Below, piece after piece: positions 10,465 to 21,019 of a stretch of DNA of 64,000 bases (positions within the stretch are counted from its first letter, which is position 1; each line of letters starts with the position of its first letter). The stretch is from NCBI GenBank assembly GCA_003313425.1, contig NHZP01000004.1, forward strand, positions 930,001-994,000, in the 5' to 3' direction. This stretch comes from Pseudopyrenochaeta lycopersici. Its lineage: Eukaryota; Ascomycota; Dothideomycetes; Pleosporales; Pseudopyrenochaetaceae. Below the pieces are notes generated by a model that had not been told where the DNA came from, did no database searches, and saw only the letters and a program-made list of their open reading frames with translations. Made by a program: the position numbers and the translations under genes.

Positions 10465-12936
10465 ATGTATAAATCCTCCGTACAACGAAGTCCAGAGCAA
10501 CAATCAAGGTTCCTCTTCCCATTTAGCCCGCACATTTTGCCGGTGGTCAATCGCTTAAGAACCAATACGATCATTCCACCCTCATGCACTCCCATGTTAC
10601 GCTACGAGAACCCCGCTTCAAACTGGGACGGCTCGCTGCCGCTAGGTAACGGTCGACTGGGAGTGATGGTCGATGGAGGAGTTCATACAGAAACGCTACG
10701 CCTGAATGAAGAAAGTGTCTGGTACGGCGGCCCTCAACCTCCGAGGACTCCCTTCGGTGCCAAACATCACCTAAAGGAATTAAGGCAATCCATCCGTGCT
10801 GGGAAACATCGAGATGCCGAAGGCCTAGTCAGGAAACGCTTCCTGGCGACACCAAAAAGTGCGAGACACTACGAGCCGCTGGGCACTTGTACTATTAATT
10901 TCGAATACAGCAATAATCGATCCACTGATGGAGGCGGCAAGGATATCTTCCAAGATTACGAGAGAAGTCTAGACCTCACAAGAGCTGAGGCAGTGGTTCA
11001 GTACACTGTAAATGGGATTGGAGTGCGGAGAGAGATTATCGTCACCAATGCGGACAACGTAATCGCTATTTGTGTGACCGCGGACCGCGAGATCACCTTC
11101 ACCGTCAATCTAACGCGCATGAGTCACATTGACGGTGAAGTCAATGAATTTTTAGACTCTATAACGATCGTAGACGGTCGAATCGTTCTTCATGCTACGC
11201 CAGGCGGCAAAGATAGCAACAGCCTAAGCCTGGTTGCGGGAGCCCGAGTTGACGGGGATGGGGAAGTTCAGGTTGTTGGACGTGAACTTGAAGTGACAGC
11301 TAAAAAGGCCCTGATTGTTCTTGCTGCTCACACACAGTATCATCACTCAGACGTTCAGCAAGCCTCAATCGCAGATATTAGCACTGCTTTGGACCATACG
11401 ACGGAGGAGCTTTGGCAGCGACACATTGAAGACTGGACGAATATCTTCAACCGCATGAGCATTCAGCTATGGCCAGATGACAAGCGATTGCCTACTAACG
11501 ACCGTTTGGCCAACCATCGAGACCCGGGCCTTTCTTCTCTATACTTCTGTTATGCGCGCTATCTGCTTCTCTCCTGTAGCAGGTCTTACTTAAAGGCTCT
11601 CCCAGCAACGTTGCAGGGCATCTGGTCCCCAAGTTTCCAACCACCATGGGGCTCAAAGTATACCATCAACATCAACCTCCAGATGAACTACTGGCCTGCT
11701 CATGTATCAAATCTTTCGGAATGTGAACTTCCGCTCTTTGATCTACTGAAGCGTATGGCTGTCAATGGCGAGCGTACCGCTTCAGAAGTCTGGGGCTGTC
11801 GCGGATGGTGCGCCCACCATAACACTGATATATTTGCTGATACTGAGACACAGGATCGGTGGATGCCGGCGACTCTGTGGCCCTTGGGTGGAGCGTGGTT
11901 GTGCACACATATAGGAGAATATTTCTCTTTCACTGGTGACAAAGAATTTCTTCTGCGGATGGCTCCGGTACTTGAAGGTTGCGTCCGATTCCTTCTGGAC
12001 TTCCTCATCCTCGACTCGACTGGTCAATATTTTGTCACCAGCCCCTCGCTATCACCAGAAAACACTTTCAGGCATGGTGAAACCGGCGAAAGCGGGGTGT
12101 TCTGCGAGGGATCGACCATGGACATGGAGATAATACGGCAAGTATTTTCGCAATATCTTGTCGCTGTAGCGGAGCTCCAAGAAGGAGCCTTCAGCGCAAC
12201 AATAGTCGAAGAGGTTGAGGGTGCCTTAATCCGTCTACAACCCGTCATCGTAAGTCCTAGCACCGGGGGAATTCAAGAATGGGGCTTGAACGATTATGAA
12301 GAGACCGAACTTGGTCATCGACACCTTTCACACCTTTATGCTCTTCATCCAGGCAATTCAATAACGCCAGAAACAACACCAAAGCTTGCGGAAGCAGCAA
12401 CGCAAACATTATTACGCCGTATCAAACATGGTGGCGGGCACACAGGCTGGTCCAGAGCTTGGCTCATCAACCTATGGGCACGGCTGCGGCAGCCCGAACA
12501 ATGTGCACTTAACATTGAAGCGCTATTGAGGGACAGCACCTTACCAAACATGCTCGACACTCACCCACCTTTTCAGATTGATGGAAATTTTGGCGGCGCA
12601 GCTGGCATCATGGAGTGTGTGGTGCAGTCACATGAGATCCTCGCTAGGGACGGAATGTCTAACATTATAATCATTCGTTTGCTACCTTCATGTCCCGATA
12701 TTTGGCAGAAGGGAGAAGTGAGAGGGGCCAAGTGCCGCGGAGGCTTCGAGCTTGACTTCACGTGGGATAACGGACACATTTGTGAGCCTGTCACTGTCAA
12801 GTCGAGGTTTGCGAATAGCAGCTTGATTGTTTTCCATCACGTAGGTTCCGATGCAAAAGATTGTGGCACTCAGATATCGCTTCCAGAACGCAGTGGGGAG
12901 CTATTGGTCTATAGAGATGGTCTCCGCGATGCCTAA
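10465..12936 (+). CDS. GH95 alpha-L-fucosidase (possibly alpha-L-galactosidase)
   Basis: A single exon encodes 823 residues from the first ATG, or 780 if the internal ATG at 10594 (MLRYENPASNWDGSLPLGNG) is used; the latter matches the usual family start. GH95 enzymes remove alpha-1,2-linked L-fucose, or L-galactose, by inversion. Family marks in order are the N-terminal LPLGNGRLGVMV and ESVWYGGP, then TININLQMNYWPAHVSNLSE (catalytic Asn region), HHNTDIFADT, TSPSLSPEN with the likely acid Glu, GHRHLSHLYALHPG, GHTGWSRAW and QIDGNFGG with the helper Asp. The key residues appear present and the length is normal. No signal peptide is visible, so the enzyme is probably intracellular and acts on imported oligosaccharides. 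Natural substrates could be fucosylated xyloglucan pieces. Confidence 0.9.
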   Translation: MYKSSVQRSPEQQSRFLFPFSPHILPVVNRLRTNTIIPPSCTPMLRYENPASNWDGSLPLGNGRLGVMVDGGVHTETLRLNEESVWYGGPQPPRTPFGAKHHLKELRQSIRAGKHRDAEGLVRKRFLATPKSARHYEPLGTCTINFEYSNNRSTDGGGKDIFQDYERSLDLTRAEAVVQYTVNGIGVRREIIVTNADNVIAICVTADREITFTVNLTRMSHIDGEVNEFLDSITIVDGRIVLHATPGGKDSNSLSLVAGARVDGDGEVQVVGRELEVTAKKALIVLAAHTQYHHSDVQQASIADISTALDHTTEELWQRHIEDWTNIFNRMSIQLWPDDKRLPTNDRLANHRDPGLSSLYFCYARYLLLSCSRSYLKALPATLQGIWSPSFQPPWGSKYTININLQMNYWPAHVSNLSECELPLFDLLKRMAVNGERTASEVWGCRGWCAHHNTDIFADTETQDRWMPATLWPLGGAWLCTHIGEYFSFTGDKEFLLRMAPVLEGCVRFLLDFLILDSTGQYFVTSPSLSPENTFRHGETGESGVFCEGSTMDMEIIRQVFSQYLVAVAELQEGAFSATIVEEVEGALIRLQPVIVSPSTGGIQEWGLNDYEETELGHRHLSHLYALHPGNSITPETTPKLAEAATQTLLRRIKHGGGHTGWSRAWLINLWARLRQPEQCALNIEALLRDSTLPNMLDTHPPFQIDGNFGGAAGIMECVVQSHEILARDGMSNIIIIRLLPSCPDIWQKGEVRGAKCRGGFELDFTWDNGHICEPVTVKSRFANSSLIVFHHVGSDAKDCGTQISLPERSGELLVYRDGLRDA

Positions 12937-13671
12937 TTCCTCTAGGAGTTTCTTAAGCAACACTACATTCACCTGGATCTGGAATCGCCTCGCCGGTGCA
13001 CCGAGAGCATGGATATGGTCTGATGGAAAGTCCTGGAAAGTCGGAACGTAAACCCGACGTACCTTGATGTTACGCCGAGGCATTTTGCTCGAGTTCTGAT
13101 AATGCACGATGTACGTACATTCATGGCGGAGGCGGGGTACGAGAAGGATTGCGGGGAACCGCTCCTACCAGAAGATAGACGGGTAGGCAAGCGAGTGACC
13201 AATAATGAGCACAAATGATGATGTTGAGAATGCGAAGCTAGATCCATGGATCATCTAGGTCTACGTGGAAGTGAAAGACGAATACGTGCTACTGTGCAAA
13301 ACAACCACTGTTAGAGGCCGTAAGAAAGCTTGGGACAAGCAGATACTTAGCTATTCAACCGTTCTTTAATGAACAGTGATTTGAGGGGAGCATGTCATAA
13401 ACTAGAGGACAGTTTAGAATAGATCGCCATGAGCTCTTTACATCCTATAATCAACTTTTCCCATGCCCCGCGATGCTCAACTACTGGCTATATGCAAGTA
13501 GTCAAGAATTTCGGTATAGCAAGCACCGGTGTTGTGTGTTGCAGTTCCGCCAATGACAGAGCGCAACATTAAGAACCATGCAAATCTACACCAGCATTTG
13601 CTGTTGCAATCATATGGTATTGCCATGCAGTATCAACTTTAAGCTGTGCAGATCTCGATAAATTAAGCTCG
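12937..13671. other. Intergenic between GH95 and GH1 genes
   Basis: This 735-bp spacer contains the 3' flank of GH95 and the GH1 promoter. A short open stretch of about 64 codons on the plus strand (13026-13217) looks mildly coding but has no start context or partner, so I do not call it. Confidence 0.45.
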
Positions 13672-13776
13672 ATGCAGAAGAGTGGGCCTGGGTATTTCAT
13701 TCAAGTACTTCGCGTTGGCAGCCAGTCGATTCTACACTACATAGAAAAGCACCAGATTCACCGTCGCTGCCTCATA

Positions 13777-15255
13777 ATGACTTGGACTCATACCTTCGAA
13801 GCACCACCTGACGCGGACCTGAAAGGAGCTCTGAGGAAAGACTTTCATTGGGGATACGCAACCGCTGCTGCTCAGATTGAAGGAGCTTGGAATAAAGATG
13901 GCAAAGGCGAATCGATATGGGACAAGCTTTGTCACACACCCGGGAAGGTGAAAGATGGAAGTACGAATGAAGACTCAGCTCGCTCATATGACTTCTATAA
14001 AGATGATGTCGCCCTGATGAAAAGTTATGGGGTTAACTCATACCGATTTTCCCTTGCGTGGTCAAGAATCATTCCTCTCGGGGGTGTAGGTGATCCCGTC
14101 AATGAACGAGGAATTCAATTCTACAACAACCTGATCGATGAGCTACTTGCAAATGGCATAACACCGTTTGTCACTTTGTTCCATTGGGACACCCCACAGG
14201 CCCTTGAAGATCGCTATAATGGGATGTTGGATCAAGAGAAATACACGCCGGACTTTCTCCGTTATGCGCGAGTTTGCTTTGAGCGATTCGGCGACCGAGT
14301 CAAACATTGGATCACATATAATGAGCCAGGTGTATACACTCTCGCCGGTTATGCAGGTGGTGCTCACGCTCCTGGAAGATCGTCTTATCGCGACAGGAAC
14401 GAAGAGGGCGATTCATCGACCGAGCCTTTCATCGTCGCCCATACTGAGCTTGTATCCCACGCAAAAGCAGTCAAGATTTACAGAGAAGAATTCAAACCCA
14501 CGCAAAAAGGCGTTATCGGCATCACTCTTCACGGGAACTATTCAGAACCATGGGATGTCAATGATCCAGCTGATGTTGCAGCAGCTGAGCGTGCGCGTCA
14601 ATTCGAAATTGCATGGTTTGCGGATCCAGTATACGGCAGTGGTGATTACCCACAGTGCATGCGCGACCAGCTCGGTGATCGGCTGCCGCGGTTCTCTGAA
14701 GAGGAAAAGGCTCTTGTGAAAGGAAGTTCTGATTTTTACGGCATGAACACATACACAACGTTCTTTGTGAAACATCGAAATGTGCCGGCGGATATCAACG
14801 ACCACAAAGGCAACGTGGAGAAACTTGACAACAATTGTGAAGGCAAATCACGGGGTCCAGAGTCTGACACATACTGGTTGCGCACTGCCCCTGAAGGTTT
14901 CGGAAAGCTGCTGAAATGGGTATGGAATCGATATCACGTTCCGATATACATGACCGAAAATGGAACAACCGCGAAAGGGGAGACAGCACCGACAGACGAC
15001 GTTCTAAATGATACGTTTCGCATCGATTTCTACAACAGTTATTTACGCGAACTGACTCAGGCGGTCAAGGACGGAATAGACATTCGGTCGTACTTTGCCT
15101 GGACGTTCACGGACAACTGGGAGTGGGCGGCCGGGTATACTGACAGATTTGGTGTGACCTACATTGACTTCGACACACCCGAGAAGAAGAGGTATCCCAA
15201 AAGATCAGCGTACTTTCTTCGCGATTATTTTGAGCACTTAATTGCAAGGGAATAA
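13777..15255 (+). CDS. GH1 beta-glucosidase
   Basis: A single exon encodes 492 residues from ATG 13777. An in-frame ATG at 13672 would add 35 residues without family similarity. GH1 retaining enzymes split beta-glucosides or beta-galactosides. The N-terminus FHWGYATAAAQIEGAWNKDG is the GH1 signature. The acid/base Glu183 lies in TYNEP and the nucleophile Glu394 in YMTENG. FHWDTPQAL, FSLAWSRI and AWTFTDNWEWAAGY with RFGVTYID are also present. The usual length is about 470-490, so the gene is complete. No signal peptide is seen, which fits an intracellular enzyme. It follows the GH95 gene on the same strand, and with the transporter suggests sequential breakdown of an imported oligosaccharide. 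Confidence 0.93.
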   Translation: MTWTHTFEAPPDADLKGALRKDFHWGYATAAAQIEGAWNKDGKGESIWDKLCHTPGKVKDGSTNEDSARSYDFYKDDVALMKSYGVNSYRFSLAWSRIIPLGGVGDPVNERGIQFYNNLIDELLANGITPFVTLFHWDTPQALEDRYNGMLDQEKYTPDFLRYARVCFERFGDRVKHWITYNEPGVYTLAGYAGGAHAPGRSSYRDRNEEGDSSTEPFIVAHTELVSHAKAVKIYREEFKPTQKGVIGITLHGNYSEPWDVNDPADVAAAERARQFEIAWFADPVYGSGDYPQCMRDQLGDRLPRFSEEEKALVKGSSDFYGMNTYTTFFVKHRNVPADINDHKGNVEKLDNNCEGKSRGPESDTYWLRTAPEGFGKLLKWVWNRYHVPIYMTENGTTAKGETAPTDDVLNDTFRIDFYNSYLRELTQAVKDGIDIRSYFAWTFTDNWEWAAGYTDRFGVTYIDFDTPEKKRYPKRSAYFLRDYFEHLIARE

Positions 15256-18200
15256 AATTGATTGAGTATTGCTATAAATCTTACAGTTAAGAAAGAATAC
15301 GGAGCAAAAATTTTGTCGAAGCCTGCACTCTACCACTCGTATCGCCCAGTATCAAAACCTTAAGGCACTCGTCGTATGTAACATAATGGACGAGAGCGTA
15401 ACCGAGCTCTTAACTTGTGGACTCATGTGAGGCACTGAAACCGGTAGTTTGCAAGAAATAAAGGTGATAATGAAAGAGCATTAAGGGACATTATGAAACA
15501 TGAAGATTTGGTAAGCGAGCTGTTCGGCGGCAGGCTTGTTGTATCAAAGTATCTCTGCATGGTCATGGACACATCCGTTCTCGTCATCTTGCGCGAATAC
15601 GTGGATACGAAGCCAATCTCTCGCCTATCAGCAGTAGTTGCTTTCCAAGATGAGTTTGACCGAGAAATCATGATCGCGTTGACGCACCAAGATGTTGCGC
15701 TCAAGTCTTGTCAACCTCGCTTCCAGCGCGAAGACACCCCACGCGAGGATTATAGAGATACGTCGGTGTTTCGGGTGAGCTTCGATGCCTCCATGCACAT
15801 CAAGATGGTGGCGCCCATCTGCAATTGCGATTGCACAATGCGGTGTCCCGTGGCCCCAATCGTAGGCTGAAATTTTGCGGGTCCTCGCCTCGAGGCATAG
15901 CTTGGATTTCTTCTATTCGGGCCTCCTTTCTGTCCATATGAAAGGCCCACGTAATGCGAGTGTAAGCCCTAGACGCAGCCACCACCTGGGCAGGAGATCG
16001 GAATATATGAGTAAACCCACTTTTGCGGGAGGGCGTTTTGGCGAGTTGGCACTCGAGCGTACGGAGGAGATTTCCGCGATGAGTTAAACCAGAGTGGTGT
16101 GGTGACTTCCATGAACACGCGGGATCACTACAGTAGTGCAGTATGGCGTAATTCGTGATGTAAGGATCGTATAGGTGCTGCTGCGCCGAGACAAATGCAT
16201 CAGCAATCAGTGGTGAACTGAGTGTGAAAGTATAGTTTCCTATCAGAATCCACGCCGTTATAAGGGATCAGCACGCCAGAAAGCCAAGCGCATTAGTCCG
16301 TCTACCAAGGACCTGCTGAACACCGGATACTTGCACCTTGATCAGGCCAACTCTGTGCTACTGCAGCTCTATTGATCGATGCCGCAACTGACTAACATTC
16401 AGACACACGGTGATCAAATACGTAATATTCCGGAGCTCTAACTTTTCCGTCGAGTTGCATTGATTAAATAACGGCATCGAAACATGACGCGAACGGAAGC
16501 ATCGAATCGTGCTCCAGAAACAACCAGAGGCTAGAAGACGAGAATGCGAATGCGCATCACAGTGAGTGGATCACAACAGGATTGTGCACTGGCCCCAAGA
16601 TGTGCGAGCCACAGAAAAAATCTCGTGGTTCAACTCGATTCCACCTGACTTATGCGAACTCGCAATAATGTGCGCGTTATCATTGATGGATAAACAAGGT
16701 TATGAGGCGTGAGTTACCATTCGGGGCGACAAAAAAAGTTCTGTGATAATAGTGAGCTTGTTTAAATCGAGTCTCGAAGTGAATCATATTTGTGTTTAGC
16801 AATTGCTATTGCAACATGGTGGTCGAAGAGCGAAATCACTGCCAACGTAAGCACTTCCATGCCCCATAATTGTGCCGGATCACAGCTGTTAACGTGTTTG
16901 ATCAACGTCACTGTAGTTGAGGTGCCCCTCTCGCCGTTCATATCACAGAGGAACAGGGTTTTCAGGACGGGTGTGGTCGGACGTTGACGCACGGGTGAGC
17001 ACCGTATAATGTTCTAAGAAGGGCCGTTACTTTATGAAGGGGGAAGCACCGCAAATTTGGTATCGAGGGACTTCACCAGTTGGCAGGAGCAGACCTGACC
17101 CTGGAAGGTGGTGAGGTTTGATAATGAGCACACCCATGCATCGCCCAGAAGGGTTTGTTGATGGGATGACCTAACTTCTACCGTTGTAAACCCAGACCTG
17201 ACGTTAGCTCTACCGACAGGCCGCGAGGTGGTATTGCGTCAAGGGATATAGTACGTTATCATTACCACATGGACTGATTCATGGACTGCCCTGCTCGTGC
17301 ATTGTTCCCGAAGTCAAGGTGCATGCACAACCTTGGAGTGTTCCGATCCTACTTTGTTTTCACTGTATCGGTGAGATTGCAAGACTAAGCCAGTCGGCGT
17401 GTTTCCGGTGCGTTCGGTCTTGCTTCATGCAGGCTAGCAACCCTGAAATCATCCCACTCGTCCCACGCTCCTGTCCGCCGTCTTCGGGACAATTGAACCC
17501 AAGCAAACCATGGTTACCGCGGGTCCAGTTATGCCAGGATAGACCTGATGCAATGTGATGCAGTACGTGTTCCTCCACTCACGCGTCATGTGGTCAACGC
17601 AATCACGCAAGCTTTACCTCTTGCTTTTAGCGAGCCAGGGAGAGCCCGAACAAGGCAAGAGCGCACGGAGACAGATTATTGTCAACCTGCGAGAATGGAA
17701 CGACTTCCAGGATGGTTTGTACGCATGGTTCTGCGAGTAGATGTAGAGTCGGAGTCAGATTGCCTTGCACCAAACCTAGGTAGAGTTTCCGTTCAGTAAA
17801 AGGCCAATTGATATCGTAGACCAACACAGTATTCTTGGAAAGTATGCCAGTTTCGTGTTCTTGAGACTTTTTTGCACGACGGAGATCCAAGTCTTGCGGT
17901 CGACAATCTTTAGTCCCATGAAGGGCAGCTATATGTGTGGTTGCTCGGGGAACGGACGCGAAGGGAGACTTGGTGTGTTGGGGAGAGAGAGCAAACCTGC
18001 TAGCAGCTCAGCAGCAGCAAGCGAGGCGCAGAGTACACGCTGTAGCTGGACAGGAGTCGGGGGAGCTGAGATAAAATTTATGGTGGTGAGAAGGGAAGGG
18101 ACAGACGCGCTCTCACGTGATACAGAGGCTAGTAGAGCATGGACGCGTTTGCCAAGTGAGAGAGCTTCAACGTCGTAACAAGTATTTCCAGTGATTGCAT

Positions 18201-18268
18201 TACAGCCATCATCTGCTCCTTCAGTCTCTATACCTGCCCACGTCACTGATACTGAGGCGATCGCACAA
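15256..18268. other. Gene-poor region between GH1 and POB3
   Basis: About 3 kb with no intact gene. A decayed coding stretch lies at 15740-16110 on the minus strand and is listed separately. The rest (16110-18268) has only short open frames without recognisable content. The last few hundred bases are the POB3 promoter and leader. Confidence 0.5.
15740..16110 (-). pseudogene. Frameshifted remnant of an unidentified enzyme-like gene
   Basis: Reading right to left, one frame is open from about 16105 to a TGA at 15800-15802. It holds well-formed protein text such as SGFTHIFRSPAQVVAASRAY, TRITWAFHMDRKEARIEEIQ and GEDPQNFSLRLGPRDTALCN. Directly after that, similar-quality text continues in a second frame (HHLDVHGGIEAHP) and then in a third (ETPTYLYNPRVGCLRAGSEV) before a stop. 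The switches fall within a few codons and leave no room for introns, so two small indels are the simplest explanation. I cannot name the family. A sequencing error or a coincidence of open frames is possible. Confidence 0.4.
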
Positions 18269-20163
18269 ATGTGAGCAAATATAGGTTGTGACAATTCTTG
18301 CAACGTCAGGCTTACATTCGGCGCAGGGAGGCGTTCAACGACATTTACCTCAATCTTTCCCGCAAGCCGGGCGCAACTCGATTCTCAGACTCTGGCTTTG
18401 GCTGGAAGCCCGCGAATGGCGAAACGTACACGTGTGACCAGTCACAAATCATTCAAGCGCAGTGGAGTCGAGCAGCACGCGGGTACGAAGTGAAGATTCT
18501 CTCTCGAAACGATGGAGTAATACAGCTTGATGGGTTCAAGCTAGAAGACTACGAACGAGTAGGAAAGGTCTTCAAGACATGGTACGGCATCAACTTGGAT
18601 AACCGAGAACATGCCTTGCGCGGTTGGAACTGGGGTAAAGCCGACTTTGGCAAAGCCGAACTCACCTTCAACGTCGCAAATCGCCCAGCGTTTGAGGTGC
18701 CATACACAGAGGTTTCGAATACAAACTTGGCGGGCAAGAACGAAGTTGCCGTCGACTTTTCGCTTCCCGCCGATGGCGATGCTGGCGCAAATGGACACCT
18801 GGGAGGAGCGAGATTCCGAGGCAAGAAGTCTGCTGGTGCCCGGGATCAGCTGGTCGAGATGCGCTTCTACATACCTGGCGTCGCGTCCAAGAAAGAGGAG
18901 AATGAGGACGGCGAGGAAGCTTCTGGAGCCGAGGATGGCAAGGAGACAAACGCTGCCAACCTCTTCTATGAGACTCTTATGGATAAAGCTGAAATCGGCG
19001 AAGTTGCCGGTGATACATTCGCCACTTTCTTGGATATTCTCCATCTTACTCCCAGGTACAGTGCCCATGACCAAATGGGAAGAAGTGCTAACAGCAACGC
19101 AGAGGTCGTTTCGATATCGATATGTATGAGAGTTCATTCCGGTTGCGAGGAAAGACGTACGATTACAAGATCCAATTCGACTCGGTCAAGAAGTTCATGG
19201 TACTGCCAAAGCCAGACGATATGCATACACTGATTACCGTTGGCTTGGATCCTCCTTTACGGCAGGGTCAGACACGCTATCCGTTCCTTGTTATGCAATT
19301 CAAGCGTGACGAGGAGGTCAACTTGGACTTGAACATGAAGGAAGAGCTGCTGGAATCCAAATACAAGGACAAGCTGCAGTCGCACTATGAGGCACCCATC
19401 GCTGTGGTTGTGTCCGATATTTTCCGAGGACTGAGCGGAAAACGTATTACTAGGCCTTCCCGCGATTTCATCAGTCATCACGAGCAGTCTGGTGTCAAGT
19501 GTTCGATCAAGGCCAATGAAGGCCACCTCTTTTGCCTTGACAAGGCCTTCATGTTTATCCCTAAGCCAGCAACCTACATCAGTATGGACAACATCGCCTC
19601 GGTGACCATGTCTCGCGTTGGTGGAGCTATGGCAGCAAGCCGCACTTTTGATATTACCTTCACAATGAAGGGAGGCATGGCAGAGCATCAATTCTCTAAC
19701 ATCAATCGGTGAGGAAACCCCGCGCCAATGCCATGAACCCAAGCATAGCTAAGACTTCGCTATAGTGAGGAGCAACAGCCGCTCGAGAACTTCTTCCGCG
19801 CTAAAGGTATCAAGACGAAGAACGAGATGGCAGATGACGTAAGAGCATCCTTAGTCTCCACGCGAATTACGCTAATCATGGGTTCTATAGTCAGGAGCAA
19901 TTCTTGCAGCGGCACTTCAAGACGAGGATCTAGCTTCTAGCGATGACGGAGGCGTCGCGAACCGCGGCAGCGCTGATGAAGACGATGAAAGCGTTGATGA
20001 AGACTTTCAAGCAGATTCAGAGTCTGAGGTTGGCGAAGAATTTGACTCGGATCACCAGAGCAGTGGCTCTGACAGTGATGCCGAGATGGGGGATGCGGAC
20101 AGCGATGCCGCTGAGCAGGCAGTGCCAGAACGCCCGAAGAAGAAACAGAAGGTGTCAAAGTAA
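18269..20163 (+). CDS. POB3: FACT histone chaperone subunit Pob3
   Basis: Exons 18269-18270, 18327-19055, 19103-19708, 19766-19838 and 19891-20163 give 560 residues. Pob3 pairs with Spt16 in the FACT complex, which loosens and rebuilds nucleosomes during transcription and replication. The mature start MEAFNDIYLNLSRKPG is the fungal Pob3 N-terminus, and its ATG is made by splicing AT (18269-18270) to G (18327) across a 56-bp intron. Domains are an N-terminal PH-like region, the SSRP1/Pob3 middle double PH region (from GRFDIDMYESSFRLRGKTYD to REEQQPLENFF) and an acidic Asp/Glu/Ser tail ending in a basic PKKKQKVSK signal. No HMG box is present, as in yeast Pob3 and unlike animal SSRP1. The last introns are 57 and 52 bp. 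Confidence 0.93.
18271..18326 (+). other. Intron that splits the POB3 start codon
   Basis: A 56-bp intron (gtgagc..gcgcag). Unspliced RNA reads ATG directly followed by TGA, so only spliced RNA can start Pob3 translation. Confidence 0.75.
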
Positions 20164-21019
20164 GCGGCTTGCCCGTTCGCTTGTGAACGCGGGCAGGGTC
20201 CCATCGGTGGGCCAAAGGCGGTGAGGGAGCCGCAGTTTATCCGATGCTTCCAAATTTCTTCAAGGTGTGCGATCCGAAGCGTGGGCGTTTGCGCATTCCT
20301 CCCGCTGGTAGCGCGTTGAGCATGTTGCCGCATCGTTCCTAGACTGCTCGGAGGTATTGGAGGGGTGTCCCACGCTTTTAATAGGCGAGTCTGCCGGCCT
20401 GAAACATGGCAGGATAGTAGGGAACAACGGTTCCGGATCTGAGCATGGACATGGGAAAGGTGCCCCAAAGGAGCGTTACTTAGCCAAACGGGCCGAAACG
20501 CATCCTTAGGGCAAAGGCACAGCAGCCAAGAAAAAAGTTTAAAAAGAGTGTGGCAACTAGCGGCCACATTCCAGCTAGCTCCACGTGCGCGGCTTCCTGC
20601 AAGTGATGTGCGTCGGTTCGGTCATGATTCGGCTCCCTGCGGCGCTTGACGCGATTCAGCATGCGGGCCCGCGCAGCTTGCCTTCACACCGAGCGCTAGT
20701 GTGTTGTGCTCCCCAGCCCCAGATCCAGCAATGCCATTGCGATTCAGGTTGACGCAAGCTAGGGCAAGGAAAAGCCTTTCACCAACATTACAGGGCCTGC
20801 TTAATTGTGACGGAGGATCCGCACTGGCGTGAACCATGCTAGACCCCGCATCTAACCTCCGAGTCTGAAAGCTTTCTCGCCCACCAGCATGCTGAGATAG
20901 ATATAGAGCATTGCTCGCCGACTCATGTGAACGCTCCCTCATACCCACATCGCCTCGGTACAAGTTCCTCGACAACAGTACCTCTCAGACAGACCCACAC
21001 ATACAGGACCACCTCTGAG
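20164..21019. other. Intergenic between POB3 and the Zn2Cys6 regulator
   Basis: This 856-bp spacer holds the POB3 3' flank and the promoter of the regulator. I see no further gene; the open frames here on the minus strand lack recognisable content. Confidence 0.5.

Noticed and set aside
10465..10593. N-terminal 43 residues of the GH95 frame as a signal peptide
   Set aside because: The segment is basic and Pro-rich with no continuous hydrophobic core; family similarity begins at the internal ATG 10594.
13026..13217. Short plus-strand frame with protein-like text after GH95
   Set aside because: About 64 codons only, no clear start, no splice partner, and an overlapping minus-strand frame looks equally plausible.
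17929..18303. 124-codon minus-strand frame upstream of POB3
   Set aside because: It overlaps the POB3 promoter and first exon, starts at a non-ATG codon or in low-complexity text and has no recognisable motif.
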